A stretch of 64,000 nt of DNA, taken from the NCBI GenBank assembly GCA_963579025.1, contig CAUZFZ010000026.1, positions 18,127 to 82,126 on the forward strand, given 5' to 3'. Each line of letters starts with the position of its first letter. Within the stretch, counting starts at the first letter, position 1. Of this stretch, positions 1-7,394 are shown piece by piece. The stretch comes from CAUZFZ01 sp963579025. Lineage in GTDB: Bacteria > Planctomycetota > Planctomycetia > Planctomycetales > Planctomycetaceae. A model generated the notes under the pieces. It saw only the letters and a program-made list of their open reading frames with translations. It did not search any database and was not told where the DNA came from. The translations under genes and the position numbers were made by a program.

Positions 1-10
1 TTCCCGCACG

Positions 11-1129
11 TTAGAACGCCAGTCGGCGTAGTTTGGCCGGATCGACCTCACAGCCGAGTCCCGGCGCCGAAGGCACGGCCAACTGACCTTTGTCGTAAGT
101 CAGTCGTGTCTTGAGCACATCGTCGACATACATCCCCGGGCCGATCAGATCGCTTGGCAGTGTCAGGTTGCGAACGGTCGATGCCAGATGCAGTTGACCG
201 AGTGACCCAGGTCCCAGTTCGACTGTGCTGCCGATCAGAATGCCAAGACCCGCGCCTTCCGCCAGTGAGACGATTTGCCGTGCTGGCCAGATTCCACCGC
301 ATCCCGGAACCGAAATATTAAAGACGTCGACCGCATTGGCCTGAAGCAGGGCCAGCCCGAATTCCGGGCTGCTGACGTGTTCCAGTATGAGGACGTCGGA
401 TTGTTCGCGGACCGCCGCGATGTCTTCCGGGTTCTCACGCGGTACAGGAGTTTCCACGCCATCGAGGCGGTACTTGTTGAGCCGCTCGATGTACGTCGGA
501 GCGTCTTCGACCGACCAACCTTCATTCGCATCCACTTTGATGCTGACCGATTTGCCTCCAATCTCACGTGTCAGAGCAACACGCCGTTCATCGAGTTCAA
601 TGTCGACTCCGACTTTCAGTTTGAACGCGTGAAACCCCTGGGCAACCTTTTCGCGGATTTCCTCCGCAAGCAACTCCTCTTCCTCACGAATATAGGCGAC
701 CCACGAGATGTCGATCTTACGACGCACCGCGCCGCCGATGAGGTCATAGACAGGTCGTTTGGCCGCCTGTCCCTGCAGATCGTAGAACGCGGCATCAAGG
801 GCACACCGCGTGTAGCGGGCCAGAGCACCCTCACCCGTTTCGAAGTGCTCCGTGAATTCATGATGTAGGCGTTGAACGTCGTACGGGCTGCGGTCCATCG
901 TAAAAACCCGTATCAGGTCGGCGAATTCCGCCGTGTCTTCGGGCAGCTCGTCAACCGGAATGTCTGAGACTTCCCCCCAGCCCGTGAGTCCCGTGTCGGT
1001 CTGCAGTTCCAGCAGGAAGAAGAACGACTTCTGCACAACGTCTCGCGCCTGGCCACCGGCTTTGGCGATCACCGTTCCATATTGTCGAGGCGTCGCGACC
1101 GGATGCAGTTTCAGTGAGGTAATCTTCAT
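11..1129 (-). CDS. Enolase-superfamily (mandelate racemase/muconate lactonizing) enzyme
   Basis: A 372-residue protein of usual family length with the N-terminal capping domain (about 1-130) and C-terminal barrel. The second-strand KxK is present (K170, K172). Metal ligand candidates are D200 in VDANEGW, E226 in VETPVP and E250 in ILEH. The family is a set of cytosolic epimerases, racemases and cycloisomerases that abstract a proton next to a carboxylate. The position that usually carries the opposing lysine reads N271-I272-S273, so the second base appears to be missing and the chemistry may be one-base (dehydratase or synthase like). The substrate cannot be named. It stands alone, divergent from the DUF1559 gene, and its start is the first Met of the frame. 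Confidence 0.85.
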   Translation of the reverse strand: MKITSLKLHPVATPRQYGTVIAKAGGQARDVVQKSFFFLLELQTDTGLTGWGEVSDIPVDELPEDTAEFADLIRVFTMDRSPYDVQRLHHEFTEHFETGEGALARYTRCALDAAFYDLQGQAAKRPVYDLIGGAVRRKIDISWVAYIREEEELLAEEIREKVAQGFHAFKLKVGVDIELDERRVALTREIGGKSVSIKVDANEGWSVEDAPTYIERLNKYRLDGVETPVPRENPEDIAAVREQSDVLILEHVSSPEFGLALLQANAVDVFNISVPGCGGIWPARQIVSLAEGAGLGILIGSTVELGPGSLGQLHLASTVRNLTLPSDLIGPGMYVDDVLKTRLTYDKGQLAVPSAPGLGCEVDPAKLRRLAF

Positions 1130-1345
1130 GATGGCTCCACAGGATCGGTGAGGCTGTCACGACATCCTGGCAACCTCCGTACGAATCGTCAGCAGACAGG
1201 TCGTGTGTGCTCAATGAGCTTCCGCACCGGTCTGTCGGCAGCCGCATAAGGACGCCGTGATTGGAATCGACTGCTTGTCTAGAGTCGCAGGCTGAACGAT
1301 CATACTGTGGTTGTCTTTAGGCCGTCTCGGCTGTGGGAGTCTGAA

Positions 1346-2119
1346 ATGGTTCGACCGCACAGAATCGGCTGCCTGATCGCCGTGGTGCTCGCGATCGGTC
1401 TTGCAGGCTGGATTGTGCATGCGATCGGCACAGCACGTGAAGCGGCCCGGGCGAGTGGATGCTGTGGTCAATTGGGGCAATTGGCGTTTGCGCTGCACTG
1501 CTACCACGACATTCATGGATGCTTTCCTCCAGCACATGTCACCGACGCATCGGGAAAACCGATACACAGTTGGCGTGTACTGGTCCTGCCATTCATTGAC
1601 GGTGCCAATGTCTACGCGAAATACGACCTCACCGAACCGTGGAACGGACCGAACAATCGGAAGCTCGCGGACAGCATTTATCACAACATGTGGCACTGTG
1701 ACAGCGGTCCGCACATGGGCAACTCCCCAATCACAGACTACGTGCTCGTGACTGGCCCTGGCACTGTGTTCCCCGACGGTCAAACCACGTCGAGGACGGA
1801 CATCACGGACGGCCCGGAAAACACCCTTCTGCTTGTCGAAATCGCCGATTCCGACATCCACTGGATGGAGCCCCGCGACCTGCATGTGGACCAGTTGATG
1901 GCCGGTTCGAATGTCAGCGGTCGGCCGCGTTTCTCCAGTCCGCACACGCGCGGGCCGGCAGTTGTCTTCGCGGACGGGATCAGTGCATGGCGTGTGCCAG
2001 GGACGTTAAGTCCGCAGTCGCTGCAGGCACTGGCTACGATTGCGGGGAACGAACCAGTCACGCGAGATCAGCTCTCGCGAACGACGCGGAATTGGGGTCG
2101 TGTTCTCTCGGAACAGTAA
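1346..2119 (+). CDS. DUF1559 family protein, membrane anchored
   Basis: A 257-residue protein with an N-terminal hydrophobic segment (about 8-24) followed by the planctomycete DUF1559 pattern: EAARASGC, a YHD segment, FPPAH, then HSWRVLVLPFID and EPWNGPNN. Most DUF1559 proteins start with a type IV pilin-like FTLIELLVV leader. This one has only a short Arg-led membrane anchor, so it is a non-pilin variant probably held in the cytoplasmic membrane. The ATG at 1346 was chosen over the ORF start 39 bases upstream because it places the basic residues and hydrophobic stretch at the N terminus. The domain's function is unknown. It lies 22 bases upstream of an FGE-type lipoprotein on the same strand, so the two may be co-transcribed. 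Confidence 0.85.
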   Translation: MVRPHRIGCLIAVVLAIGLAGWIVHAIGTAREAARASGCCGQLGQLAFALHCYHDIHGCFPPAHVTDASGKPIHSWRVLVLPFIDGANVYAKYDLTEPWNGPNNRKLADSIYHNMWHCDSGPHMGNSPITDYVLVTGPGTVFPDGQTTSRTDITDGPENTLLLVEIADSDIHWMEPRDLHVDQLMAGSNVSGRPRFSSPHTRGPAVVFADGISAWRVPGTLSPQSLQALATIAGNEPVTRDQLSRTTRNWGRVLSEQ

Positions 2120-2141
2120 TCAGCCAGGCGCAACTCACGTG

Positions 2142-3134
2142 ATGCGATTCTCTTTCTGTGTAGATACCAGTCCGAGCCGTCGTGCTTTCACACGGCTGTT
2201 GATCTGGCCATCCGCCGTAATCTCGGCCGTTGTGTTGTTGGCGGCATGTGGGTGCCAGCAGCGCGATGCGACCGTTCAGGACCCGGAATTCGACGAGGAC
2301 CAGTGGATTTACGAGCCGCCCGCGAATCTCTATCCGACCGATTCGCGGAGGGTGCCGGATGCCAGACAGCCGGAAGGCCGTGTCGGACTGGATCAGATCG
2401 AACTCGTCGATTTGAACCTCGTCCTCAGGAAGGTCGCATTTGATCGGCCTGTCAATGGCCGGACGTCGTTGTTCGTGGCGGCGACAGAGACGTCGAACGC
2501 CATGTTTGCCGCGTACCTGGTGGAAACATCGCAGATGAGAGACGACACGCGGCTGCAGGATTTCGTCAGAAGACTCGACAAGAGTGGTGTGTCCTCAACG
2601 GGTGCTCCTCTCGTCTGGATTCGGAATCCGGATGCACTTTGGCGGAAAGGGATATTTCCGGAAGGTCTTGATAACCATCCGGTCTCGTTCATCACCGTTG
2701 GTGACGCTATCGCCTTCTGTGAGTGGTTGAACCGTCGATACGACATCGCGGGCGAATTCCGGCTGCCGACTGATCGCGAGTGGCTCGCTGCGGCCTATGG
2801 CCTGGACCGGAACTATCCGTGGGGAAACGACCCTCTCGACTTCGCGTCGGCCACAACAGCCACAGTCGATTCAGAGCTGGCACTCGCCACTCCAGACGGA
2901 TTGCTGTGGATGTGGGGCAACGTATCCGAGCTCGTGCTGACCGACAGTAACGGGTATGGGGGAAAGATTGAGGATTTTCGCGACCCCATAATCACTCAGT
3001 GGCTGGGCCCTCATTTCGCCGATCGTGATGGATCTCCGCGACAGGACTACTGGGGATACACACACTCGAAGTCCAGTCGGGCAGACACCTGGGGATTTCG
3101 AGTCGTGTTCGTACCGGCCAACGTGGAGCTGTAA
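2142..3134 (+). CDS. FGE-sulfatase (SUMF1-like) domain lipoprotein
   Basis: A 330-residue protein. Residues about 1-40 form a signal peptide ending in a lipobox-like LLAAC, so it is probably a lipoprotein. The C-terminal half has landmarks of the formylglycine-generating-enzyme fold: AATETSN, HPVSFITVGDAIAFCEWLN, FRLPTDREWLAAAYG, a WGN segment, WGNVSEL and a final WGFRVVF. Most bacterial members of this fold are not sulfatase activators; in planctomycetes they are often binding or structural modules. I see no clear Cys pair for copper-dependent oxidation, so a non-enzymatic role is more likely. The start at 2142 was taken because the upstream in-frame codons overlap the previous gene and carry no signal sequence. 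Confidence 0.8.
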   Translation: MRFSFCVDTSPSRRAFTRLLIWPSAVISAVVLLAACGCQQRDATVQDPEFDEDQWIYEPPANLYPTDSRRVPDARQPEGRVGLDQIELVDLNLVLRKVAFDRPVNGRTSLFVAATETSNAMFAAYLVETSQMRDDTRLQDFVRRLDKSGVSSTGAPLVWIRNPDALWRKGIFPEGLDNHPVSFITVGDAIAFCEWLNRRYDIAGEFRLPTDREWLAAAYGLDRNYPWGNDPLDFASATTATVDSELALATPDGLLWMWGNVSELVLTDSNGYGGKIEDFRDPIITQWLGPHFADRDGSPRQDYWGYTHSKSSRADTWGFRVVFVPANVEL

Positions 3135-3210
3135 GTTCCGTCCTCAGAGCCCCTCGTGCTGGCCGACCAGAGACTCAAGTGAATTCGAAGCCTGATCTCT
3201 CTACTCGACA

Positions 3211-3349
3211 CGGGACGATTGCGTGATAATCGACTCGATCCAGAAATGCCTTACGGAGTTTCCCCATGCTTTCGATCCCCGGCCAGCAGGGTAGCCCGGG
3301 CACTCTTGTGGCCGGGTCGCGGAGCGACAAGAAGCCTCACCTTCAATGA
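3211..3349 (+). pseudogene. Decayed 5' end of a DUF1501 gene
   Basis: The segment aligns with 4476 onward, the promoter and start of the intact DUF1501 gene. Shared blocks are CGGG-CGATTG, GATAATCGA, GGAGTT and the first seven codons MLSIPGQ, with exactly 32 bases between GATAATCGA and the ATG in both copies. After seven codons the similarity ends and the frame (ATG at 3266) stops after 27 codons. I read this as the remnant of a duplicated DUF1501 copy. It could instead be a mobile leader or promoter cassette. It is unlikely to give a functional product. Confidence 0.6.
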
Positions 3350-3434
3350 TCAATGCTGTAGGCGGGAACGACTCTGGAAAGCCGTGGTGATCGATGATGA
3401 GTCCAACGTCGTTTGATGTATTGATCATTGAAGG
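3340..3434. repeat. 14-bp perfect inverted repeat in the 3135-3809 spacer
   Basis: Arms 3340-3353 (CCTTCAATGATCAA) and 3421-3434 are exact reverse complements around a 67-base spacer. The left arm overlaps the end of the DUF1501 remnant. The rest of the 675-base spacer from 3135 to 3809 holds no convincing gene. The arms may be termini of a small excised or decayed element, or a transcript hairpin. No target-site duplication is obvious. Confidence 0.5.
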
Positions 3435-3809
3435 AAAGGCGACCTGTGCCTGCGGCACCCAACCACAAGTGGTCGGGCCACCCAGCGATGACAACACGGT
3501 GAAGGTGTGGCTGCAGCTTGAAGGACTCGCTCGGCAGAGTTGACCCGCATCGGTCGCGCCGGAAGCACGCGAAGCTCATCCGGACATCGGGACACGCCAG
3601 ACGTCGCACGCCGAGTCTGTCCCGGTCCAACTCACCCCGAACGAGGAACACTCGACGACACCCAGGCCGGTCGTCGCAGATTCGACGTCACGCACCGTGA
3701 ATTGGGTGGTCAGTCTGGTCTACACTCAGATTTCACAGGTGCCGTAATATTCGACCGTGTTGGGTGTCTCAGAACACCCCGCTCACCGATTTCAACGCGG
3801 AGAAGCAGG

Positions 3810-4040
3810 ATGAGTCGGGAAGAACTCCTTGAAAAACTGAAAAGTCTGCCGCCACCAGAATTGCGGGAGGTGCTTGGGCAGGTTGGATTTGTGCCATCGT
3901 CCGACCTGTCAACGGGCCAGCCAATCGCAACGACCGGACTGACGCCGGGCCTGCTGCGCGGTCTGGTGACCGATATGGCCGCGGACTTTGACGATGAACT
4001 ACCCGACAGTTTCTGGTCCGGTGACGAGGACGAGCCGTGA
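3810..4040 (+). CDS. Putative antitoxin of a PIN-type toxin-antitoxin pair
   Basis: A 76-residue acidic protein. The N terminus MSREELLEKLKSLPPPELRE looks helical and resembles short antitoxins with an LPxE motif. The C terminus is very acidic (DFDDELPDSF...GDEDEP), as expected of a flexible toxin-neutralising tail. It overlaps the downstream PIN gene by four bases (GTGA), typical of translationally coupled toxin-antitoxin pairs. I do not see a clear AbrB, Phd or ribbon-helix-helix DNA-binding domain, so autoregulation is uncertain. The start at 3810 was chosen because the longer upstream frame is compositionally non-coding. The role is inferred mainly from context. Confidence 0.65.
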   Translation: MSREELLEKLKSLPPPELREVLGQVGFVPSSDLSTGQPIATTGLTPGLLRGLVTDMAADFDDELPDSFWSGDEDEP

Positions 4041-4420
4041 AATTGTTGCTGGACACGCATGCGTTTCTGTGGTTCTTCGACAATCCGGACAAGCTGAGCA
4101 CGCCAGTCCGAACTGCCCTGGCTGACCCGGCGAATGCCTGCTTTCTCAGCGTAGTCTCCGTGTGGGAGATTCAGATCAAGACGGGACTCGGCAAGCTGTC
4201 CCTGAGTCAGCCCATCGAAGATGCGATCACCCTGAGCGCCAGTGACGGTCTTCAGATTCTGCCCACTGATCTGAATCATGTCTTCGGGCTGGCGAAGCTG
4301 CCCGACCACCACCGCGATCCGTTTGATCGACTGCTCATTGCTCAGGCTTTGTTTGAGGGCCTGACGCTGGTGACCAAAGACGAAAAGATTCAGCGATACA
4401 CTTGCGAGACCGTGTGGTGA
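4037..4420 (+). CDS. PIN-domain ribonuclease toxin (VapC-like)
   Basis: A complete 127-residue PIN domain. Acidic residues fit the family pattern: D6 in LLLDTHAFLWF, E44 in SVWEIQIK, D94/D97 in HRDPFDRLL and D115 in VTKDEK. Proteins opening with LLDTHAFLW form a PIN subgroup usually encoded beside an antitoxin, and most act as Mg-dependent RNases that stop translation when unneutralised. It starts with GTG overlapping the antitoxin stop, so expression is coupled. The module sits between the DUF1501 remnant and the intact DUF1501 gene, so it may have arrived with, or caused, the local rearrangement. Confidence 0.85.
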   Translation: MKLLLDTHAFLWFFDNPDKLSTPVRTALADPANACFLSVVSVWEIQIKTGLGKLSLSQPIEDAITLSASDGLQILPTDLNHVFGLAKLPDHHRDPFDRLLIAQALFEGLTLVTKDEKIQRYTCETVW

Positions 4421-4530
4421 GCCTGCGCAATCATCTGATACGTAGCGTGACTTCGGGTGTTCTGTCTGTTTGTTGCGGGTCGATTGGAAGATAATCGAAG
4501 CCGCTTGAATCATGTCCCTGGAGTTCACTC

Positions 4531-5889
4531 ATGCTTTCGATTCCCGGCCAGAAATACCGGCATTGTGACGGCATCTCACGACGTTCCTTCCTGACCATCG
4601 GCGGTCTGGGAATGGGTGGGCTGTCGTTGCCCCAATTACTGCGGGCCGAAGCCGCTGCTGGCACTGGCAGTTCACACAAGTCCGTGATCATGGTCTTCCT
4701 GTCCGGCGGGCCGCCGCATCAGGATATGGTGGATTTGAAGCCGGAAGCGCCTGCTGAATACCGCGGCGAATTCCAGCCAATCCACACGAACGTCCCGGGA
4801 ATCGACTTTGGCGAGCTGATGCCGAAGATGTCGCAGATGGCCGATCGGCTGGCCGTTATCCGTTCGCTGGTCGGATCAGAGGGTCGGCATGCGGCGTTTC
4901 AGTGTCTGACCGGACACAGCAGCCGCAATCAGCCGTCCGGCGGTTGGCCTGCGTTTGGATCGGCGGTTTCCCGGTTGCAGGGACCGGTCAATCGGCATTC
5001 CCCGGCGTTTGTCAGCCTCAATCCAAACATGCGTGGCAAGTTCTGGTCCGACCCTGGCCAGGCGGGTTTCGCGGGATTAGCTCACGCGCCGTTCACTCCC
5101 AACCAGTCGGGGACGGCTAGTCTGAGTCTGGACGGCATCAGTCTCGAAAAGCTCCGCAACCGCCAGGCGTTGATCAATCAGATCGATGGTCTGAAGGACC
5201 AGGTCGAAAAGAACCGTGTGCTCGATGGACTTGATGCTTATTACCAGCAGGCATTCGACATTCTGACGTCTGGCCGTCTGGCAGAGGCGCTGGACGTCGA
5301 AAAAGAAGATCCGGCGCTGCGTCAGCGATACGGCGGCGGCACGCATGAATTGGCGGGCTATGGCGACGCTGGTGATCTGCACAACGACTACTTCATGGTG
5401 GCGCGGCGTCTAATCGAAGCAGGCGTGCGGGTCGTCACGATGGCGTACGGGCGCTGGGACTGGCATGGCCGACCTCACGGCACCAACTTCGAGAACGCCC
5501 GCGACCACATCCCGGCACTCGACACCGGCCTGACCACCCTGCTGGAAGACCTGCGAGAACGGGGTATGGACAAAGACGTGTCGGTCGTCGTGTGGGGTGA
5601 ATTCGGACGGACGCCGAAGATCAATCCCAAAGGTGGCCGCGACCACTGGCCGCGCGTCGCGTGCGCATTGCTCGCTGGTGGCGGAATGCGGACGGGGCAG
5701 ATCATTGGCGCCACTAACAGTCGCGCCGAATACGCGACCGAACGCCCAGTCAATTTTCAGGAGGTCTTTGCGACGCTGTATCACAACCTGGGAATCGACC
5801 CGCACCTGGCAACGATCCCCGATCTGACCGGTCGGCCGCAGTACCTGATCGACCATGAATTTGCCGACCCGCTACCGGAACTCGTCTAA
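4531..5889 (+). CDS. DUF1501 (sulfatase-like) protein with Tat signal
   Basis: A 452-residue member of the DUF1501 family, which is greatly expanded in planctomycetes and has an alkaline-phosphatase/sulfatase-like fold. Residues 17-21 (RRSFL) followed by a hydrophobic stretch form a twin-arginine signal, so the folded protein is exported. Family landmarks are VFLSGGPPHQDMVDLKPEAP, DWHGRPHG and VVWGEFGRTPKIN, followed by GRDHWPRV. Such genes usually pair with DUF1549/DUF1553 cytochrome genes; here that partner is missing and a WD40 gene follows. Its promoter and first codons are duplicated at 3211-3286. A GATAAT at 4490-4495 is a plausible -10. Substrate unknown. Confidence 0.9.
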   Translation: MLSIPGQKYRHCDGISRRSFLTIGGLGMGGLSLPQLLRAEAAAGTGSSHKSVIMVFLSGGPPHQDMVDLKPEAPAEYRGEFQPIHTNVPGIDFGELMPKMSQMADRLAVIRSLVGSEGRHAAFQCLTGHSSRNQPSGGWPAFGSAVSRLQGPVNRHSPAFVSLNPNMRGKFWSDPGQAGFAGLAHAPFTPNQSGTASLSLDGISLEKLRNRQALINQIDGLKDQVEKNRVLDGLDAYYQQAFDILTSGRLAEALDVEKEDPALRQRYGGGTHELAGYGDAGDLHNDYFMVARRLIEAGVRVVTMAYGRWDWHGRPHGTNFENARDHIPALDTGLTTLLEDLRERGMDKDVSVVVWGEFGRTPKINPKGGRDHWPRVACALLAGGGMRTGQIIGATNSRAEYATERPVNFQEVFATLYHNLGIDPHLATIPDLTGRPQYLIDHEFADPLPELV

Positions 5890-6001
5890 AGTAGCCATCA
5901 CGCTCTGCGTGATGTGGCCCGCTCCAACGAAGACGGCCGGTATCGTTCATCCCACACGTTCTCGCATCAGGCATCATCTCGCGGAGCGAGATGGCTACTT
6001 T
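5888..6001. repeat. GTAG-headed paired inverted repeat (REP/BIME-like)
   Basis: Two inverted arms begin AAAGTAGCCATC at 5888 and end with its complement at 6001. Each arm contains its own hairpin: CATCACG/CGTGATG at 5896-5914 and CATCTCG/CGAGATG at 5975-5993. The stem differs between arms but stays paired, a compensatory change. GTAG heads (5891-5894, complement 5995-5998) outside a palindrome match the layout of REP sequences paired as a BIME. It starts right after the DUF1501 stop and ends just before the WD40 start, so it may also attenuate transcription. Confidence 0.75.
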
Positions 6002-6004
6002 GCC

Positions 6005-6901
6005 ATGGCCTCACCAGCACCGCTACTCACGCTGACACACAACAATGCCGTGTACTGGGCCGCATTCTCAGCGGACGGGAAGCGGCTTGCCACGGCCAGT
6101 CTGGACAACAAAGTCAAAGTCTGGTCGATCCCAACGGGCGAGCACACGCTCACTCTGAAGGGCCACGGCGACGGAGTTTGCACCGTCGAATTCTCGCCGG
6201 ATGGAAAATTGCTTCACACCTGCAGCCTCGACAAGTCGGTGCGCATCTGGAACGCGGAAACCGGGGCGCAGATTTCACAACTGCAGGGGCATCAGAATTA
6301 CCCGACGTGCATGGCACTGTCTCCGGACGGAAGCCAGATGGCATCGGGTGCCTTCGACAATGACGCCCGCTTGTGGAACGTCTCGCCAGCGGCGAATGGC
6401 CCGGTTCTGAAGGGACACACTCAGGTTGTGAACGCTGTGCACTTTTCGCCCGACGGTCTGCAACTCGCAAGTGCGAGCCACGACAACACAGTCCGGTTGT
6501 GGAACGTCGAGTCCGGGGCACTGCTCAAAACTCTGACAGAGCACGCCGAGCCAGTGGAATCGGTCGCATTCTCGCCCGACGGAGAGTTACTCGCATCGGG
6601 CAGTCGCGATCGAACAATTCGACTCTATGGGCTCAAGTCGGAAGCAACGGCAGGGACGCTGACAGGACACGAAGGACCGGTTCGTTGTCTTGGCTTTCAT
6701 CCGACGCAACCAGTTCTCGCGTCCGGCGGCCAGGACAGAATCATTCGCTTCTGGTCGATCACCGAGCGTCGACAAATCGGCCAGTTGCGGGGCCACCGCA
6801 ACACGATTTACAGCGTGCGATTCTCGCCAGACGGAAAGCTACTCGCCGCCGCCAGCTTCGACCGCACAATCACCGTGTGGGATGCGGAATCGCTGGTGTA
6901 A
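6005..6901 (+). CDS. Seven-bladed WD40-repeat protein
   Basis: A 298-residue protein made almost wholly of seven WD40 repeats of about 42 residues, each with the pattern GH...V..V.FSPDG..LA(S/T)(A/G)S.D..(V/I)R(L/I)W. It should form one closed beta-propeller and act as a protein-binding scaffold. No signal peptide is visible from the ATG at 6005. An in-frame extension upstream runs through the GTAG-headed repeat and was rejected as non-coding. In planctomycetes, WD40 genes often follow DUF1501 genes, and the order is kept here. No strong ribosome-binding site precedes the start, so translation may depend on upstream context. Confidence 0.85.
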   Translation: MASPAPLLTLTHNNAVYWAAFSADGKRLATASLDNKVKVWSIPTGEHTLTLKGHGDGVCTVEFSPDGKLLHTCSLDKSVRIWNAETGAQISQLQGHQNYPTCMALSPDGSQMASGAFDNDARLWNVSPAANGPVLKGHTQVVNAVHFSPDGLQLASASHDNTVRLWNVESGALLKTLTEHAEPVESVAFSPDGELLASGSRDRTIRLYGLKSEATAGTLTGHEGPVRCLGFHPTQPVLASGGQDRIIRFWSITERRQIGQLRGHRNTIYSVRFSPDGKLLAAASFDRTITVWDAESLV

Positions 6902-7394
6902 CACCCATAGATCGGAAACTCGCGGCATGCCCGGATGTCCAGGCGCGGGATCGGGTCGATCAGTTTGTGACCTTGATCGCGCTCAGGATCGGCTTGCCGG
7001 ACGGGTCGATAGCTCGATCACGTGAGTCCTGCCCGGCCCCTCAGGACGTCACGAAAGGCAGAATCGCGCAGCGGATGCATCTGGCACATCCGCAGCCAGA
7101 GCGGCGACATGCGCCTTTGCTGTGACCCATGTGTCTACCGGGAACTGGCTGTCCGGTACGGTCAAATCGTGGCTTCCGGGCGACAGGGCTGCGCCGGCAC
7201 GGCAGCGACCGCAGAAAGATTGCCCTGGGCGCGAATCGCCAGATTGACGAGTCTCAACCAGGCACTTCTGTGGGTTGATTGACAACTGCAGGACAGATCC
7301 GAGACCTAGCGGTCGTTCACCTACTGGCCGTGAGGGACCAACGCCGGTCGGGGTTTGTCAACAGGAGCGAACAACCCACGGAAAGGTGCGGACC
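6902..7394. other. Spacer without a recognisable gene
   Basis: This 493-base stretch separates the WD40 gene from the caspase cluster. Short frames exist on both strands, including a 78-codon minus-strand frame at 7049-7285, but none shows a ribosome-binding site, family motif or convincing composition. The promoter of the caspase cluster probably lies here; I could not pick out clear hexamers. Confidence 0.5.

Noticed and set aside
275..868. 197-codon plus-strand frame opposite the enolase-superfamily gene
   Set aside because: It is antisense to a clear family member, has no motif or ribosome-binding site, and long antisense frames are expected at this GC content.
3710..4528. 272-codon minus-strand frame over the toxin-antitoxin pair
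   Set aside because: The overlapping plus-strand pair has PIN residues and GTGA coupling; the minus frame has none.
7049..7285. 78-codon minus-strand frame in the spacer before the caspase cluster
   Set aside because: The translation looks somewhat protein-like, but there is no start signal, family or neighbour to support it.
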